The notes under the pieces: model-generated
What the model saw: only the letters and a program-made list of their open reading frames with translations
What the model was told of the DNA's origin: nothing
Databases searched by the model: none
Made by a program: the position numbers and the translations under genes
Origin: Pseudodesulfovibrio alkaliphilus
GTDB lineage: Bacteria; Desulfobacterota; Desulfovibrionia; Desulfovibrionales; Desulfovibrionaceae
Direction: 5' to 3'
NCBI RefSeq assembly: GCF_009729555.1
Contig: NZ_WODC01000008.1
Span: forward strand, 1-64,000
DNA length: 64,000 nt
Shown: positions 19,185 to 28,749 of the stretch, in pieces
How positions within the stretch are numbered: the first letter of the stretch is position 1
Layout: each line of letters begins with the position of its first letter

Positions 19185-19472
19185 ATGGCCGCAATGACCG
19201 ACCGCAATTCCGTGAATCATCTTGTTCGGATCACGAACTGCCTCCAGACCATTCTGGACCTGGAGCCCCAGCTTGAAAAGCTGGAGCACGGAAACTCCCT
19301 GCTCGACGAATTCACCGTGCTCAAGGCCTTTCTCGAAAAAATCGACAAGGTGGACTTGAGCGAGGAGGATGTGGTGCGTATCGAGAGCGCGACGGCCAAC
19401 TTTCTTAGGGAGTTGCAGGGGCCGCTGACCCGGATGGGCGCGATGTCCAAGCAGGGGCGCAGGCTTCAGTAG
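19185..19472 (+). CDS. Small helical protein of unknown function
   Basis: A 95-residue soluble protein, predicted helical, with a repeated L/E/K heptad pattern (LDLEPQLEKLEHGNSLLDEFTVLKAFLEKIDKVDLSEEDV). Spaced 11 bases after pgsA and 4 before the FtsB-like gene, so it belongs to the same unit. The start could be 19185 or 19194; neither has a strong ribosome-binding site. I do not recognise the family; its place beside a division gene may hint at an envelope role. Confidence 0.6.
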   Translation: MAAMTDRNSVNHLVRITNCLQTILDLEPQLEKLEHGNSLLDEFTVLKAFLEKIDKVDLSEEDVVRIESATANFLRELQGPLTRMGAMSKQGRRLQ

Positions 19473-19476
19473 GGCT

Positions 19477-19800
19477 ATGCACGGGCGTATTATTATTGTC
19501 GCACTGCTGCTCTTCATCAATCTGTTTCTGCTGTTCAGGCTGATCTGGAGCGATCAGGGCGTTTTCGCCTACCTGGAACTGAAGGGTCGATACGAGTTGC
19601 TCCAGGGGCGCATTGAGGCGGTGGACAGGCGGAGTCTGAACTTGAGCCAGGAGATCCGTCGGTTGAAGTCGGACCCGACATATCAGGAGAAAGTCATCCG
19701 CGAGCGTATGAACTTTGTCAAACGCGACGAAATCCTTTACATCTTTCCTGACGAAACCGCCAAACAGCCGGGAGATGCAGCCCATGAACAAGAAAATTGA
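19477..19800 (+). CDS. FtsB/DivIC-like septum formation initiator
   Basis: A 107-residue bitopic protein. One N-terminal membrane segment (IIIVALLLFINLFLLFRLIW) leads to a periplasmic coiled coil (ELLQGRIEAVDRRSLNLSQEIRRLK) and the family-typical end ...YQEKVIRERMNFVKRDEILYIFPD, matching the ERxxLxxxxPGExxxxFPE pattern of FtsB. FtsB joins FtsL and FtsQ in activating septal wall synthesis. No ftsL or ftsQ is nearby. Its end overlaps the next gene by 17 bases. Confidence 0.85.
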   Translation: MHGRIIIVALLLFINLFLLFRLIWSDQGVFAYLELKGRYELLQGRIEAVDRRSLNLSQEIRRLKSDPTYQEKVIRERMNFVKRDEILYIFPDETAKQPGDAAHEQEN

Positions 19801-20575
19801 GTGGTATCAGGAAGTTCTCTCTCTTGAGCCAGGGTCGAGAATCTTTTTCGCCCTGGCCAAGCTGTTTGTGGAAAACGGTAATCCCGAAGATGCCATCATC
19901 ACCCTCAAGCGCGGCCTGGACAGGCATCCCGACTACCTTGAGGCGCGGATGCTCCTGGTAGAGCTTTTGACCGAACTGGGGCGCGAGGAAGAGGTCCACG
20001 ATCAACTTGAGCGCGTGACCAGTTCCCTGCGCGACTATCCGGCCTTCTGGCGGGGCTGGGCCAGGAGTCTTCCTCCGGAGCAGCGGGATCTGGCCGTATT
20101 TTTGATGCTCGTTTCGTCCAATCTTACCGGGGACACCATCAAGTGGACGGATGTGGTCTTCGAAGGTATCAGCACCCTGGCCGACAGGCTGGTGGGTGCA
20201 CCGTTGCCCCCTCCCTCCGACTGCCCGCCGCCGTCCTATCTGCCCCGCGCAGCAGCCGAGCCTGGAAGGCGTGATCGAGGCGCATCGGCCCGACCCGGTA
20301 TGGGCTCGTTCCGTACAAAAACCATGGCCGACCTGCTCGCCTCGCAGGGCGATACGGCTGGTGCCCTTGAAATCTACCGCGAATTGCTGCATTCATCCGT
20401 TTCGGACGATCGGCGCAGCGAGCTTGCCGCCCGCATCACCGAATTGGAGGCGCGGCTGGCCGAGGCCCCGGAACCGGGCAGACGCGAGGATGTCTTTGGC
20501 GTCCATGCAAAAAACCGTCTCATCAGCACCCTTGAAACCCTGGCTGCGCGTTTCGAGGCCCGGGCTCAGAGCTGA
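19784..20575 (+). CDS. TPR-containing protein
   Basis: A 263-residue protein with tetratricopeptide-like helices at the start (EWYQEVLSLEPGSRIFFALAKLFVENGNPEDAIITLKRGLDRHPDY) and another TPR-type motif near residues 180-205 (MADLLASQGDTAGALEIYRELL). The ATG at 19784 has GGGAG nine bases upstream and lies inside the end of the FtsB-like gene. Residues of about 143-176 read as a proline- and arginine-rich stretch, whereas the next frame over the same DNA gives a more protein-like PSLEGVIEAHRPDPVW; a pair of compensating frameshifts is possible (see findings). Probably a scaffolding protein. Confidence 0.75.
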   Translation: MNKKIEWYQEVLSLEPGSRIFFALAKLFVENGNPEDAIITLKRGLDRHPDYLEARMLLVELLTELGREEEVHDQLERVTSSLRDYPAFWRGWARSLPPEQRDLAVFLMLVSSNLTGDTIKWTDVVFEGISTLADRLVGAPLPPPSDCPPPSYLPRAAAEPGRRDRGASARPGMGSFRTKTMADLLASQGDTAGALEIYRELLHSSVSDDRRSELAARITELEARLAEAPEPGRREDVFGVHAKNRLISTLETLAARFEARAQS

Positions 20576-20645
20576 TAACCCCTGACCGCGCCATGGGCGT
20601 TGCCGTGCGGTAGTGCGTCTCGTCGTGTGGCTCAATCGGTAATAG

Positions 20646-21440
20646 ATGAAGTATACCAGCGTAACAGTGCTTTTGGTTCTGGCTCTCGGCCTGTCCGGTT
20701 GTTCCATGTGGAGATCGACGACAAAGTATGTCAAGAAATCCTGGGAGACCACCAAGGACTATATCGACCCGCCGCCGCAGATCGACACAGACAGCTACCA
20801 GTTCAGCAATCCCAATCAGGAGAAGCTGGCCCGGCTGTTTACTCCGGTGGACGGTCCACTGACCTCCCTTGGCCGGTTCGTCAACAATACCGACACCATC
20901 CCGGACGTGGATTGGATGGACTTGCTGCTGGCCCGGTTCCCATGGGTCCACCGCGTTTTGGTCACCGATGACGAGGGGACCATCATCTTCATGCAGCCCG
21001 AGGTGCCGGTGAAGAAGATCGAGAATCCTCTCGTCTTTGAGGCGGTCTGGCGCGACATTACCCTTTTGACCGTTGTGGACTATTCCGATCTGGGACCGGA
21101 ACTGTATATCGGAAGGCCCTATTTCAAGGATGTTGAGTTCCGTGGACTGGTAGCAGTGGGATTCGACCCCCGGACCTTGCTTGGTCTCAGTCCCTCGCCC
21201 GAGGAACTGGTGATCATCCACCCCGGCGGCGGAGTGTGGTCCCGCGGTGCCATTGCGGACGAGGAGGCCCTGCTTGCTCTGCCGTGGGAGGACATCCTCA
21301 GGAAGGAGGTGGAAGGGCAGGTGGAGGTTGGTGACAAGAACTACACTTGGCTTGTCCGTTACATCGGCGACAATTGCTACGTCTACGCCACCGAAAGCGT
21401 CGATCCCAAGGCTTCGAGAAAATCCTGGTGGTTCTTCTAG
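20646..21440 (+). CDS. Putative outer-membrane or periplasmic lipoprotein, unknown function
   Basis: A 264-residue protein with a signal peptide and lipobox (VLALGLSGC, Cys at residue 19; the next residue is Ser, favouring outer-membrane sorting). The mature part contains [25 protein letters not shown], later [23 protein letters not shown], which recall the strands of Cache-like sensor folds but without a match I can name. The stretch between the TPR gene and this one (70 bp) shows nothing. Likely part of the same cluster. Confidence 0.65.
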   Translation: MKYTSVTVLLVLALGLSGCSMWRSTTKYVKKSWETTKDYIDPPPQIDTDSYQFSNPNQEKLARLFTPVDGPLTSLGRFVNNTDTIPDVDWMDLLLARFPWVHRVLVTDDEGTIIFMQPEVPVKKIENPLVFEAVWRDITLLTVVDYSDLGPELYIGRPYFKDVEFRGLVAVGFDPRTLLGLSPSPEELVIIHPGGGVWSRGAIADEEALLALPWEDILRKEVEGQVEVGDKNYTWLVRYIGDNCYVYATESVDPKASRKSWWFF

Positions 21441-21492
21441 CATGAGCGCCTGGGGAAGCGACTACATGAATCCGAGGTCAAAGGAAGTGACG

Positions 21493-22521
21493 ATGCCGCA
21501 GCAGGTCACGGTGACGGAGCACATTCTACTGCACCAGAAGTTGATTCCCGGGGCCACGGGGCAGTTTACCCGGCTGTTCAACGAGCTGGTCCTTTCGGCC
21601 AAGATCATCACCCGTGCGGTGACCAAGGCCGGGCTGGTGGACATCCTCGGCTTCACGGGCGATGTGAATATCCAGGGTGAGGAGGTCAAGAAGCTTGACG
21701 ATTATGCCAACCGCATCCTGATCCACCGGCTGGCCCGTTCCGGTGTGCTCTGCGCCATGGCCTCCGAGGAGAACGCGGACATCATTGAGGTACCGGAGTC
21801 CCTGCCTCGCGGCGACTATATCATCATTTTCGACCCCCTGGACGGCTCATCCAACATTGATGTCAACGTCAACATCGGCACTATTTTCTCCATCTACAAA
21901 CGAAAAAGCGACCCGCAGGGGCCGCTTATGTCCAGCGATGTGTTGCAAAAGGGCAATGAGCAGGTGGCGGCGGGGTACATCCTTTACGGTTCGTCCACCA
22001 TGCTTGTGTTCACCTCGGGCGACGGAGTCCACGGGTTTACCCTGGACCCGAGCGTGGGCGAGTTTTTGCTCTCGCATCCGAATATACGCATTCCTGAGCA
22101 GGGCAAGATATATTCTGTCAACGAGGGGTATGAGCGGTACTGGGATCGCGACACGAAGAAGGCTTTAGACTACTTCAAGTCGCCCAAGAATGCCTTGCGC
22201 AAGCCATACAGCGGCCGTTATATCGGCTCTCTGGTGGCGGACATCCACCGCAACCTGCTCTATGGCGGTATATTCATGTATCCTGCAGATCTGCGAGATC
22301 CCAAGAAGCCCAGCGGCAAACTGCGCCTGACGTGTGAATGCAACCCCATGGCCTTCATTGTTGAGCAGGCGGGCGGGTTGGCCACCAATGGTTCCACCCG
22401 TATCCTCGATATCGAACCGGACCATCTGCACCAGCGCATTCCGTTTTTTTGTGGTTCCCTCAACGATGTCAGAGTGGTGCAGGAAATCTTCAACGCCGAG
22501 CGCAGAAAGAAAAGCCGCTGA
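21493..22521 (+). CDS. fbp: Fructose-1,6-bisphosphatase, class I
   Basis: A 342-residue gluconeogenic enzyme releasing phosphate from fructose 1,6-bisphosphate. The metal-binding loop [16 protein letters not shown] and the substrate-binding [20 protein letters not shown] are unmistakable. The ATG at 21493 is set by AAAGGAAG upstream. Its TGA overlaps the ATG of tsaD. Gluconeogenesis fits an organism growing on lactate or other organic acids; gpmI at 56.7 kb belongs to the same route. Confidence 0.96.
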   Translation: MPQQVTVTEHILLHQKLIPGATGQFTRLFNELVLSAKIITRAVTKAGLVDILGFTGDVNIQGEEVKKLDDYANRILIHRLARSGVLCAMASEENADIIEVPESLPRGDYIIIFDPLDGSSNIDVNVNIGTIFSIYKRKSDPQGPLMSSDVLQKGNEQVAAGYILYGSSTMLVFTSGDGVHGFTLDPSVGEFLLSHPNIRIPEQGKIYSVNEGYERYWDRDTKKALDYFKSPKNALRKPYSGRYIGSLVADIHRNLLYGGIFMYPADLRDPKKPSGKLRLTCECNPMAFIVEQAGGLATNGSTRILDIEPDHLHQRIPFFCGSLNDVRVVQEIFNAERRKKSR

Positions 22522-23618
22522 TGCGCATTCTCGGAATCGAGACTTCCTGCGACGAGACCGCCGTGGCCCTGGTCGAGGACGGGCGACTGGTCGGGGAACG
22601 CCTGGCCACGCAGATTGATGTTCATGCGCTCTTTGGCGGCGTGGTGCCCGAGATCGCCTCGCGGGAGCATTTGCGCGTGTTGCCGCGTTTGTTTGACGAG
22701 TTGATGACCGATACGGGGTTGACCCCTGCCGACCTTGACGGCGTGGCCGTTGCCCGTGGACCGGGGCTGCTCGGCAGTCTGCTGGTGGGGTTGAGTTTTT
22801 CCAAGGGGCTGTGTCTGGCCACCGGGGCGCCTCTTGTTGGCGTCAATCATCTCATGGCCCACCTGCTGGCTCCGGGGCTCGATGGGGCGTTGCGCTTCCC
22901 GGCTCTGGGTCTGCTCGTCTCGGGTGGACATACCCATATTTATCTCCTGCGTTCGGCCACCGACTTCGAGCTGCTGGGGCGCACCCTGGACGACGCTGCC
23001 GGGGAAGCCTTCGACAAGGTGGCCAAGCTCCTTAACATTGCCTATCCAGGTGGCCGTTTCATTGATATGCTTGCCAGCGAAGCCGAGCCGGACACCGCGC
23101 TTTTTCCGCGGCCCTATGTGGATAACGACAACCTGGATTTCAGCTTCAGCGGCCTGAAGACGGCTGTGGCCAATCATGTGGCTGCTCACCCTGAGGTGGT
23201 ACTTGACAAAATGGCCGGGGCAGAGGGCCTGGCCGGAATCTCCGGTGTGCGCAGGCAGGAGCTCGCCAGAATTTGCGCCTCCTTCAACTGGAGCGTGGCC
23301 CAGACATTGAAGATCAAAGTGGAACGCGCCTTGGAACGGACGCAAGGGGTGTGCAGCCTGATCGTGGCCGGGGGCGTGGCCGCCAACTCGGCGGTGCGTC
23401 GGACCATGGCCCAGGTGGCTGATTCGGCCGGGGTGGCACTGACCCTGCCCTCCCTTTCGCTGTGCACAGACAACGCGGCCATGATCGCCTATGCCGGGTG
23501 GCTTCTGTTCCGGGCCGGGTATCGTCACGGCCTTGACCTGGAGGCGGTGCCCCGGGGCAGGGCAATCCCCGAGGACTGGTCCGTCTGCGGCGACAAGCGG
23601 ACCATGGAGTGGAAATAA
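22521..23618 (+). CDS. tsaD: tRNA N6-threonylcarbamoyladenosine synthase subunit TsaD
   Basis: A 365-residue ASKHA-fold protein that, with TsaB and TsaE, makes the t6A base at position 37 of tRNAs reading ANN codons. It begins [15 protein letters not shown], and the metal-binding NHLMAHLLA matches the family's HxxxH. Phosphate-loop regions LLVSGGHTH and [14 protein letters not shown] are present. The start overlaps the fbp stop (TGATG), indicating coupling. TsaB and TsaE are not in this window. Confidence 0.95.
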   Translation: MRILGIETSCDETAVALVEDGRLVGERLATQIDVHALFGGVVPEIASREHLRVLPRLFDELMTDTGLTPADLDGVAVARGPGLLGSLLVGLSFSKGLCLATGAPLVGVNHLMAHLLAPGLDGALRFPALGLLVSGGHTHIYLLRSATDFELLGRTLDDAAGEAFDKVAKLLNIAYPGGRFIDMLASEAEPDTALFPRPYVDNDNLDFSFSGLKTAVANHVAAHPEVVLDKMAGAEGLAGISGVRRQELARICASFNWSVAQTLKIKVERALERTQGVCSLIVAGGVAANSAVRRTMAQVADSAGVALTLPSLSLCTDNAAMIAYAGWLLFRAGYRHGLDLEAVPRGRAIPEDWSVCGDKRTMEWK

Positions 23619-23629
23619 TCTGCTGCGCC

Positions 23630-23659
23630 TTGACAGCGGGGCATCCGGAAACCTATTTT
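23630..23659 (+). promoter_or_regulatory. Sigma70 promoter of the trxA operon
   Basis: TTGACA at 23630-23635, an 18-bp spacer, then TATTTT at 23654-23659. The 130-base leader that follows contains a small hairpin, ccgggacaattcccgg, at 23718-23733. Confidence 0.6.
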
Positions 23660-23793
23660 AGAAAAATACCTTGAACCCGAGCCGTCCCCGGCCAGCATCC
23701 CCGGCCTTGAGCCCGTCACCGGGACAATTCCCGGAAATGGATCTCGAATCGTAAACGATGCAGGGGTGGGAGACGGCGCAAAAGGAGAATTCC

Positions 23794-24114
23794 ATGGCCA
23801 ATCAGATCACCGACGGTAATTTCGAGCAGGAAGTTCTGCAGAGCGATGTCCCTGTCCTCATCGACTTCTGGGCCCCTTGGTGCGGGCCCTGCCGGGCCAT
23901 GGGCCCTGTCATCGACGAGCTGGCCGAGGAATATGCGGGCCAGGTCAAGATCGCCAAGATGAACGTGGACGAGAATTCTGCCACTCCCGGCAAGTACGGC
24001 ATCCGGGCCATCCCCACCTTGATCCTTTTCAAGGACGGTGAGGTGGTGGACCAGAGCACCGGAGCGGTTTCCAAGAGCAGCATCAAGGAAATGATTGCGA
24101 AGAAGGCGTTATAG
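23794..24114 (+). CDS. trxA: Thioredoxin
   Basis: A 106-residue thioredoxin with the classic WAPWCGPCR active site (Cys-Gly-Pro-Cys) and the cis-proline in [17 protein letters not shown] lies six bases before the ATG at 23794. It is followed three bases later by its reductase, so the pair is co-transcribed. It should supply electrons for ribonucleotide reductase, peroxiredoxins and protein repair. Confidence 0.97.
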   Translation: MANQITDGNFEQEVLQSDVPVLIDFWAPWCGPCRAMGPVIDELAEEYAGQVKIAKMNVDENSATPGKYGIRAIPTLILFKDGEVVDQSTGAVSKSSIKEMIAKKAL

Positions 24115-24117
24115 CAG

Positions 24118-25038
24118 ATGAAGGTATATGACGCCGTCGTCATAGGGGGCGGCCCGGCAGGGATGACGGCTGCCCTGTACCTCTTGCGCTCGGGCGTGAA
24201 GACCGCCATGGTGGAGAAGCTCTCCCCTGGGGGACAGGTACTCATGACCTCGGAGATCGAGAATTATCCAGGTTTTCCCTCGGGACTCCAAGGGTGGGAA
24301 TTGGCCGACAGGTTTGCCGCCCATCTGGAGAGCTATCCACTTGAGCGGATCAACGACGAGGTCAGGGGCATCGAGTTCGGAACCCCTGTCCATACCATCA
24401 AGGTGGGCGATGAGGACATTCAGGCCCGGGCCATCATCCTCGCCACCGGATCTCGCTACCGCAAGCTCGGCGTGCCCGGTGAGGACCGGCTGGTGGGGCG
24501 CGGAGTGTCCTATTGCGCCCTGTGCGACGGCAACTTCTTTCGCGAGCGCGATGTGGCCGTCATCGGCGGGGGCAACTCCGCCCTTGAGGAGGCCCTGTAT
24601 TTGGCCCGTTTGGTGAACAAGATCTACCTCATCCATCGGCGTGAGGATTTTCGGGGTCTGCTCTGTTATCAGGAAAAGTGCTTCAGCCATGAAAAAATCG
24701 AGGTGCTGCGCAGCACGGTGGTCGAGGAAATAGTGGGGCACAGTTCCCTTGAATCTCTTGCTCTGCATGACCTGAACACCGGAGAGCGGAAGCAGTTGGT
24801 CGTGGACGGCGCCTTCATCTTCGTCGGGTTCGAGCCGATCATGGATTTTGTGCCCGAAACGGTGACCAAAGACCGCAACGGCGTCATTACCGATGTGGAG
24901 ATGCGCACCAACATTCCCGGAGTCTTCGCGGCGGGCGACATCCGCTCCAAGATGTGCCGTCAGGTGGCCTCGGCCGTGGGCGACGGCGCCACCGCCGCCA
25001 CCGCCGCCTTCTCCTATCTCGAACAGCTGGGCCAGTAG
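24118..25038 (+). CDS. trxB: Thioredoxin-disulfide reductase
   Basis: A 306-residue flavoprotein that passes electrons from NADPH (or another donor) to thioredoxin. FAD-binding GGGPAGMTAA, redox pair CALC in SYCALCDGNFF, nucleotide-binding GGGNSALEEALYLA, and the FAD-binding AAGDIRSK near the end are all present. The length is that of low-molecular-weight TrxB. The nucleotide-binding region contains IHRREDFRG, resembling the HRRxxxR that usually binds NADPH phosphate. Confidence 0.96.
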   Translation: MKVYDAVVIGGGPAGMTAALYLLRSGVKTAMVEKLSPGGQVLMTSEIENYPGFPSGLQGWELADRFAAHLESYPLERINDEVRGIEFGTPVHTIKVGDEDIQARAIILATGSRYRKLGVPGEDRLVGRGVSYCALCDGNFFRERDVAVIGGGNSALEEALYLARLVNKIYLIHRREDFRGLLCYQEKCFSHEKIEVLRSTVVEEIVGHSSLESLALHDLNTGERKQLVVDGAFIFVGFEPIMDFVPETVTKDRNGVITDVEMRTNIPGVFAAGDIRSKMCRQVASAVGDGATAATAAFSYLEQLGQ

Positions 25039-25046
25039 GAGCCACC

Positions 25047-25775
25047 ATGCGGTCGTCCCGTTTCATTGCGTCCTTTCTTTTTCTTTGGCTGGTGTCAGGA
25101 TGCGCTCTGATCGACATGTATTTCCTGCCGCCGCCCCAGGATACTGCCCAGGAACTTTACGAGGCGGGCGTGGACGCCATGGCCGCCAAGGAGTATGATA
25201 ACGCGCAGAAATACTTCTCCCTGCTCAAGGATCGGTTCCCGTTCAGTCCCTATGCCTTGAAAGCGGAGCTTGGCCTTGGCGATGCCTACTATCTTGATGC
25301 GGAATACCTGCTTGCCCTGGACGCCTATAAGGAATTTGAGGCCCTGCATCCGAGCCACGAATCCATTCCCTATGTTCTTTTCCAGATAGGCAGTGCCAAC
25401 TTCAATCTTTTCAGGTCCATTGACACAAGGCAGGACAACATCAAGGAAGGGCTTGAGTACTTTTACCGGCTCCAGGAACGCTACCCGGATTCGGAGTACT
25501 CCCAGGTCGCAGCGGACATGATTGTTCGAGGCCGTCGCATCCTGGCGGAACATGAGGTCTATGTGGCCGATTTCTTCTGGCGTACCGGGCAGTACGGCCC
25601 GGCCTGGCATCGCTATCAGTATGTGGTTGAGAACTTTCCTGACGTGTCGGACCTGCGAGATTATTCGCGGGGCAGGGCGGAATATTCCTATTTCGAGTAT
25701 CAGAAGACCCTCTCCGAGGAGGAGCGCCAGCGTGTTCAGGGCAGTTGGCTTCGCTGGCTCAAGAAGTGGTTGTAA
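25047..25775 (+). CDS. bamD: BamD-type outer membrane assembly lipoprotein
   Basis: A 242-residue lipoprotein with signal peptide and lipobox (FLWLVSGCALI, Cys at 19). The mature part is a run of TPR helices starting TAQELYEAGVDAMAAKEYDNAQKYFSLLKDRFPFSPYA, the recognised BamD/YfiO pattern. It forms part of the BAM complex inserting beta-barrel proteins. GGAG precedes the ATG. It lies eight bases after trxB. Its presence supports a didermic cell. Confidence 0.9.
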   Translation: MRSSRFIASFLFLWLVSGCALIDMYFLPPPQDTAQELYEAGVDAMAAKEYDNAQKYFSLLKDRFPFSPYALKAELGLGDAYYLDAEYLLALDAYKEFEALHPSHESIPYVLFQIGSANFNLFRSIDTRQDNIKEGLEYFYRLQERYPDSEYSQVAADMIVRGRRILAEHEVYVADFFWRTGQYGPAWHRYQYVVENFPDVSDLRDYSRGRAEYSYFEYQKTLSEEERQRVQGSWLRWLKKWL

Positions 25776-25811
25776 CAGGTTAATCGCGAGGCCCCAGGCC
25801 GCATCCGGCGT

Positions 25812-26693
25812 ATGCGAAATCCATCCTTTTCCTTTCCCGACTGGGTTGGCGACCTTGTCCCGGACGACGAGCTGTTTGCTCGTGCCTATACCGACATTTC
25901 CAACCGTAACAGGGCGTGGATGAAGACCGGCATCGCCCGGCTGCACGATTGGTATGGCCCGCGCAAGGCCACGCGCACAACGATGGCCCTGCGCTGGCGT
26001 TCTGGATTCGATTCCCGCCAGGTGGCCGAGGCCGTGGATTTTGCCGTGGTGCTCTTTGATGGCAGCCTGTTATCCCCGTCGCGCCTGTTGGCTGCGCTGA
26101 TTCCTGCCATCGCGGTAGGGGTTGGCAATGTCCTTGCCGTCCGGGTGAGCAGCGGGACCCCGTGGCGCAAGGCTATCCTGACTGGGCTCGAGCTGGCCGG
26201 GCAGGAGCTGGTGGTGGACATGTCCGAGCTGCAGGCCAGACGGTTGTTCGGCGAGCTGCGCGAGACCAATCGCTCCGGCGCCGTGGCTGTGCTCGGCCCC
26301 CGGGCTGCGGTCATCAAAACCAACGAATTGCAGGCCGCGTCGCGCATTTCGTTTTGGCGGCCGCGTTACACCCGAGCCGCCGCCATCTGGATGGAGGAGG
26401 CCGACACCTTTGACCTTGAGGCCCTGGCGTTCATTCATCCAGATATCGTCTTCAGTGTCTTCGGGGTCGAGCCGGAGCTGCCTGCCGAGAATTTTTCCTA
26501 CGAGGGCGATGGGTTCGACAACTTTTTGGACGCCATCATGGAGGTGGCCTACGTCCCGGCCGACCGCGCTGAACAGACGCTGGGCCGGGCAAGGATCGTC
26601 TTTGGGCCGGGGCAGGAGGGGTGCTGGATCTGGCCCGACCTGCACCCGGAACATTTCCAATACCAGTCGGTCGCCTGGACCGCCGGAGAGTAA
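25812..26693 (+). CDS. Uncharacterised protein, possibly dehydrogenase-like
   Basis: A 293-residue cytosolic protein with no signal peptide. Around residues 93-135 a small-residue-rich stretch (LAALIPAIAVGVGNVLAV) followed by a helix resembles the cofactor-binding part of aldehyde or histidinol dehydrogenases, and VAVLGPRAAVIKTNELQAA follows. I see neither the catalytic Cys nor His of those families, so it may be a relative without catalysis. It sits between bamD (36 bp) and the EF-G paralogue (1-bp gap), so it is probably co-expressed with the latter. I cannot name the family. Confidence 0.6.
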   Translation: MRNPSFSFPDWVGDLVPDDELFARAYTDISNRNRAWMKTGIARLHDWYGPRKATRTTMALRWRSGFDSRQVAEAVDFAVVLFDGSLLSPSRLLAALIPAIAVGVGNVLAVRVSSGTPWRKAILTGLELAGQELVVDMSELQARRLFGELRETNRSGAVAVLGPRAAVIKTNELQAASRISFWRPRYTRAAAIWMEEADTFDLEALAFIHPDIVFSVFGVEPELPAENFSYEGDGFDNFLDAIMEVAYVPADRAEQTLGRARIVFGPGQEGCWIWPDLHPEHFQYQSVAWTAGE

Positions 26694-26694
26694 C

Positions 26695-28746
26695 GTGAGC
26701 AAGACCAATGCCCCCTCGGCAAAGATGCTTGCCGCCCTGCGCAATATAGGCATCATCGCCCACATCGACGCGGGGAAAACCACGCTGACAGAGCGTATCT
26801 TGTATTATTCAGGCAAGATACACAGGCTTGGCGAAGTCCATGAGGGAACGGCCACCATGGACTACATGCCTGAAGAACAGGAACGCGGCATCACCATCAC
26901 CTCGGCTGTGACTTCCTGCCAGTGGGGGCCGTGCATGATCAACATCATCGACACCCCGGGCCATGTGGATTTCACCATTGAGGTGGAACGCTCTCTTCGT
27001 GTGCTCGACGGCGCGGTGGGGGTGTTCTGCGGGGTCAGCGGGGTCCAGCCCCAGTCCGAGACGGTGTGGCGCCAGAGCGAGTCTTACCATGTGCCCAAGC
27101 TCGCCTTTGTCAACAAGATGGACCGGCCCGGGGCCGATTTTGCGGCCGTGGTGGAATCCATTCGGACCAAGTTGCGCACCAATCCTCTGCCCGTGCAATA
27201 TCCCGACGGCGAGGGTACTGAGTTTGCGGGAGTCTTTGATCTGGTGGGGATGCAAAAGCTGCGCTTTGATCAGGCGTCGAGCGGTCTTGAATTTACATGT
27301 ACCGACCTCACCGATGCGGAGCGTGACCGCATCGCCCCTTGGCGCGAGAGGGTCATCGAGGCCGCCGCCGAAGAGGACGAGGAAATTCTCGAACTCTATC
27401 TTTCGGGGGCGCAGCCGGACCCGGTGCGTATCCGCGCCGCCCTGCGCCGAGCCACTCTGGCTAGGTCCATCGTGCCCGTGCTGGTTGGTTCGGCGCTGCG
27501 CAATATCGGCATCCAGCCAGTGATGGACGCCATTTGCGAGTATCTGCCGAGCCCTTTGGACGTGCCTCCGGCCACCGGCGTTGACCCCGAAACCGGCAGC
27601 CGGAAATCCTATCCGGTTTCCGCCAGGGAGCCGCTATCGGCCCTGGTCTTCAAGGTGGCCATGGATTCCGGCCGCAAACTGGCCATGATGCGTCTGTATT
27701 CCGGCCAGTTGGCTGCGGGCGACACGGTCTGGAACATCACTCAGGGAGAGGATGAGCGGGTGGCGAGACTTTTTCGTCTGCATGCGGGCCGCAGGGAAAA
27801 GATCGACACCGCCTTTGCCGGCGACATGGTGGCTGCGGCGGGTATGAAGTTCGCCCGCACAGGCGATACCCTGTGTCTTCGTCAGGCCCCGATCCTCCTT
27901 GAGCAGATAGGCAACTACAAGCCGGTCATCTCTTTGGCCATTGAGCCGCGTAATTCCGAAGAGGGCGACAAGCTTGACGAGGTGTTGGAGAAATACCTGC
28001 TCGAAGACCCCACCTTGGATCTCAGGCATGACGAGGAAACGGGGCAGATCATTCTTTCGGGCATGGGCGAGCTGCATCTTGAAGTTGTTCTGGAGCGGCT
28101 GCGGCGCGAGTATCGGCTCGACCCGCGTGCGGGCAAGCCCCAGGTGGTCTATCAGGAGACCGTGGCGGCCCGGGGGCGGGGCGAAGCTCAATTTCGGCGG
28201 GAACTGGCCGAGGAGACGCATTTTGGCGAGGTCTCCCTGGCCGTCGAACCCCTGGACCGAGGGGCGGGGCGAGACATCTCCTTTGAGGTCGATCCCGACC
28301 AGTGGCCCGCTCCCTGGCTCGCGGCTGTGGAGGAGGGGGTGGCGGACTGTCTGCAAAGTGGTGTTGTCCGGGGGTACCCGGTCCAGGATGTGCGGGTGCG
28401 TGTGCTCGCCCTTGGACGCAAGGATGGCGAGTCCAGTCCCGTTGGCTACCGCATGGCCGCCATGATGGCCCTCAAGGAGGCGCTGGCTGCGGCCGCTCCC
28501 AGGTTGCTGGAACCCATCATGTGGATCGAGATATCCGTACCCGAGGAGTTTGTGGGCGACGTGGCCGGTCTGCTCGGCTCCAAGGGGGCCAAGATCGAAA
28601 ACATGTTCGACAGAACCGGGCAGAAGATTGTCCAGGGCTTGGCTCCGCTGGGTCGGCTTTTCGGTTTTTCCACGGATCTGCGCTCCGCCACGCAGGGCCG
28701 GGCTGGATTCGTCATGACCTTCTCACGGTTCGATGTGCTGGAGTAG
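26695..28746 (+). CDS. Elongation factor G-like GTPase (probable paralogue)
   Basis: A 683-residue translational GTPase with all EF-G parts: G1 AHIDAGKTT (about 22-30), G3 DTPGH, G4 NKMD, a domain II, and C-terminal domains IV and V (PVGYRMAAMMALKEAL, IEISVPEEFVGDVAGLLGSKGAKI). It starts at a GTG one base after the preceding stop. It is not within a str (rpsL-rpsG-fusA-tuf) operon, so I take it as a second EF-G, for example EF-G2, which may serve ribosome recycling or stress rather than routine elongation. The canonical copy is presumably elsewhere. Confidence 0.9.
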   Translation: MSKTNAPSAKMLAALRNIGIIAHIDAGKTTLTERILYYSGKIHRLGEVHEGTATMDYMPEEQERGITITSAVTSCQWGPCMINIIDTPGHVDFTIEVERSLRVLDGAVGVFCGVSGVQPQSETVWRQSESYHVPKLAFVNKMDRPGADFAAVVESIRTKLRTNPLPVQYPDGEGTEFAGVFDLVGMQKLRFDQASSGLEFTCTDLTDAERDRIAPWRERVIEAAAEEDEEILELYLSGAQPDPVRIRAALRRATLARSIVPVLVGSALRNIGIQPVMDAICEYLPSPLDVPPATGVDPETGSRKSYPVSAREPLSALVFKVAMDSGRKLAMMRLYSGQLAAGDTVWNITQGEDERVARLFRLHAGRREKIDTAFAGDMVAAAGMKFARTGDTLCLRQAPILLEQIGNYKPVISLAIEPRNSEEGDKLDEVLEKYLLEDPTLDLRHDEETGQIILSGMGELHLEVVLERLRREYRLDPRAGKPQVVYQETVAARGRGEAQFRRELAEETHFGEVSLAVEPLDRGAGRDISFEVDPDQWPAPWLAAVEEGVADCLQSGVVRGYPVQDVRVRVLALGRKDGESSPVGYRMAAMMALKEALAAAAPRLLEPIMWIEISVPEEFVGDVAGLLGSKGAKIENMFDRTGQKIVQGLAPLGRLFGFSTDLRSATQGRAGFVMTFSRFDVLE

Positions 28747-28749
28747 GTC

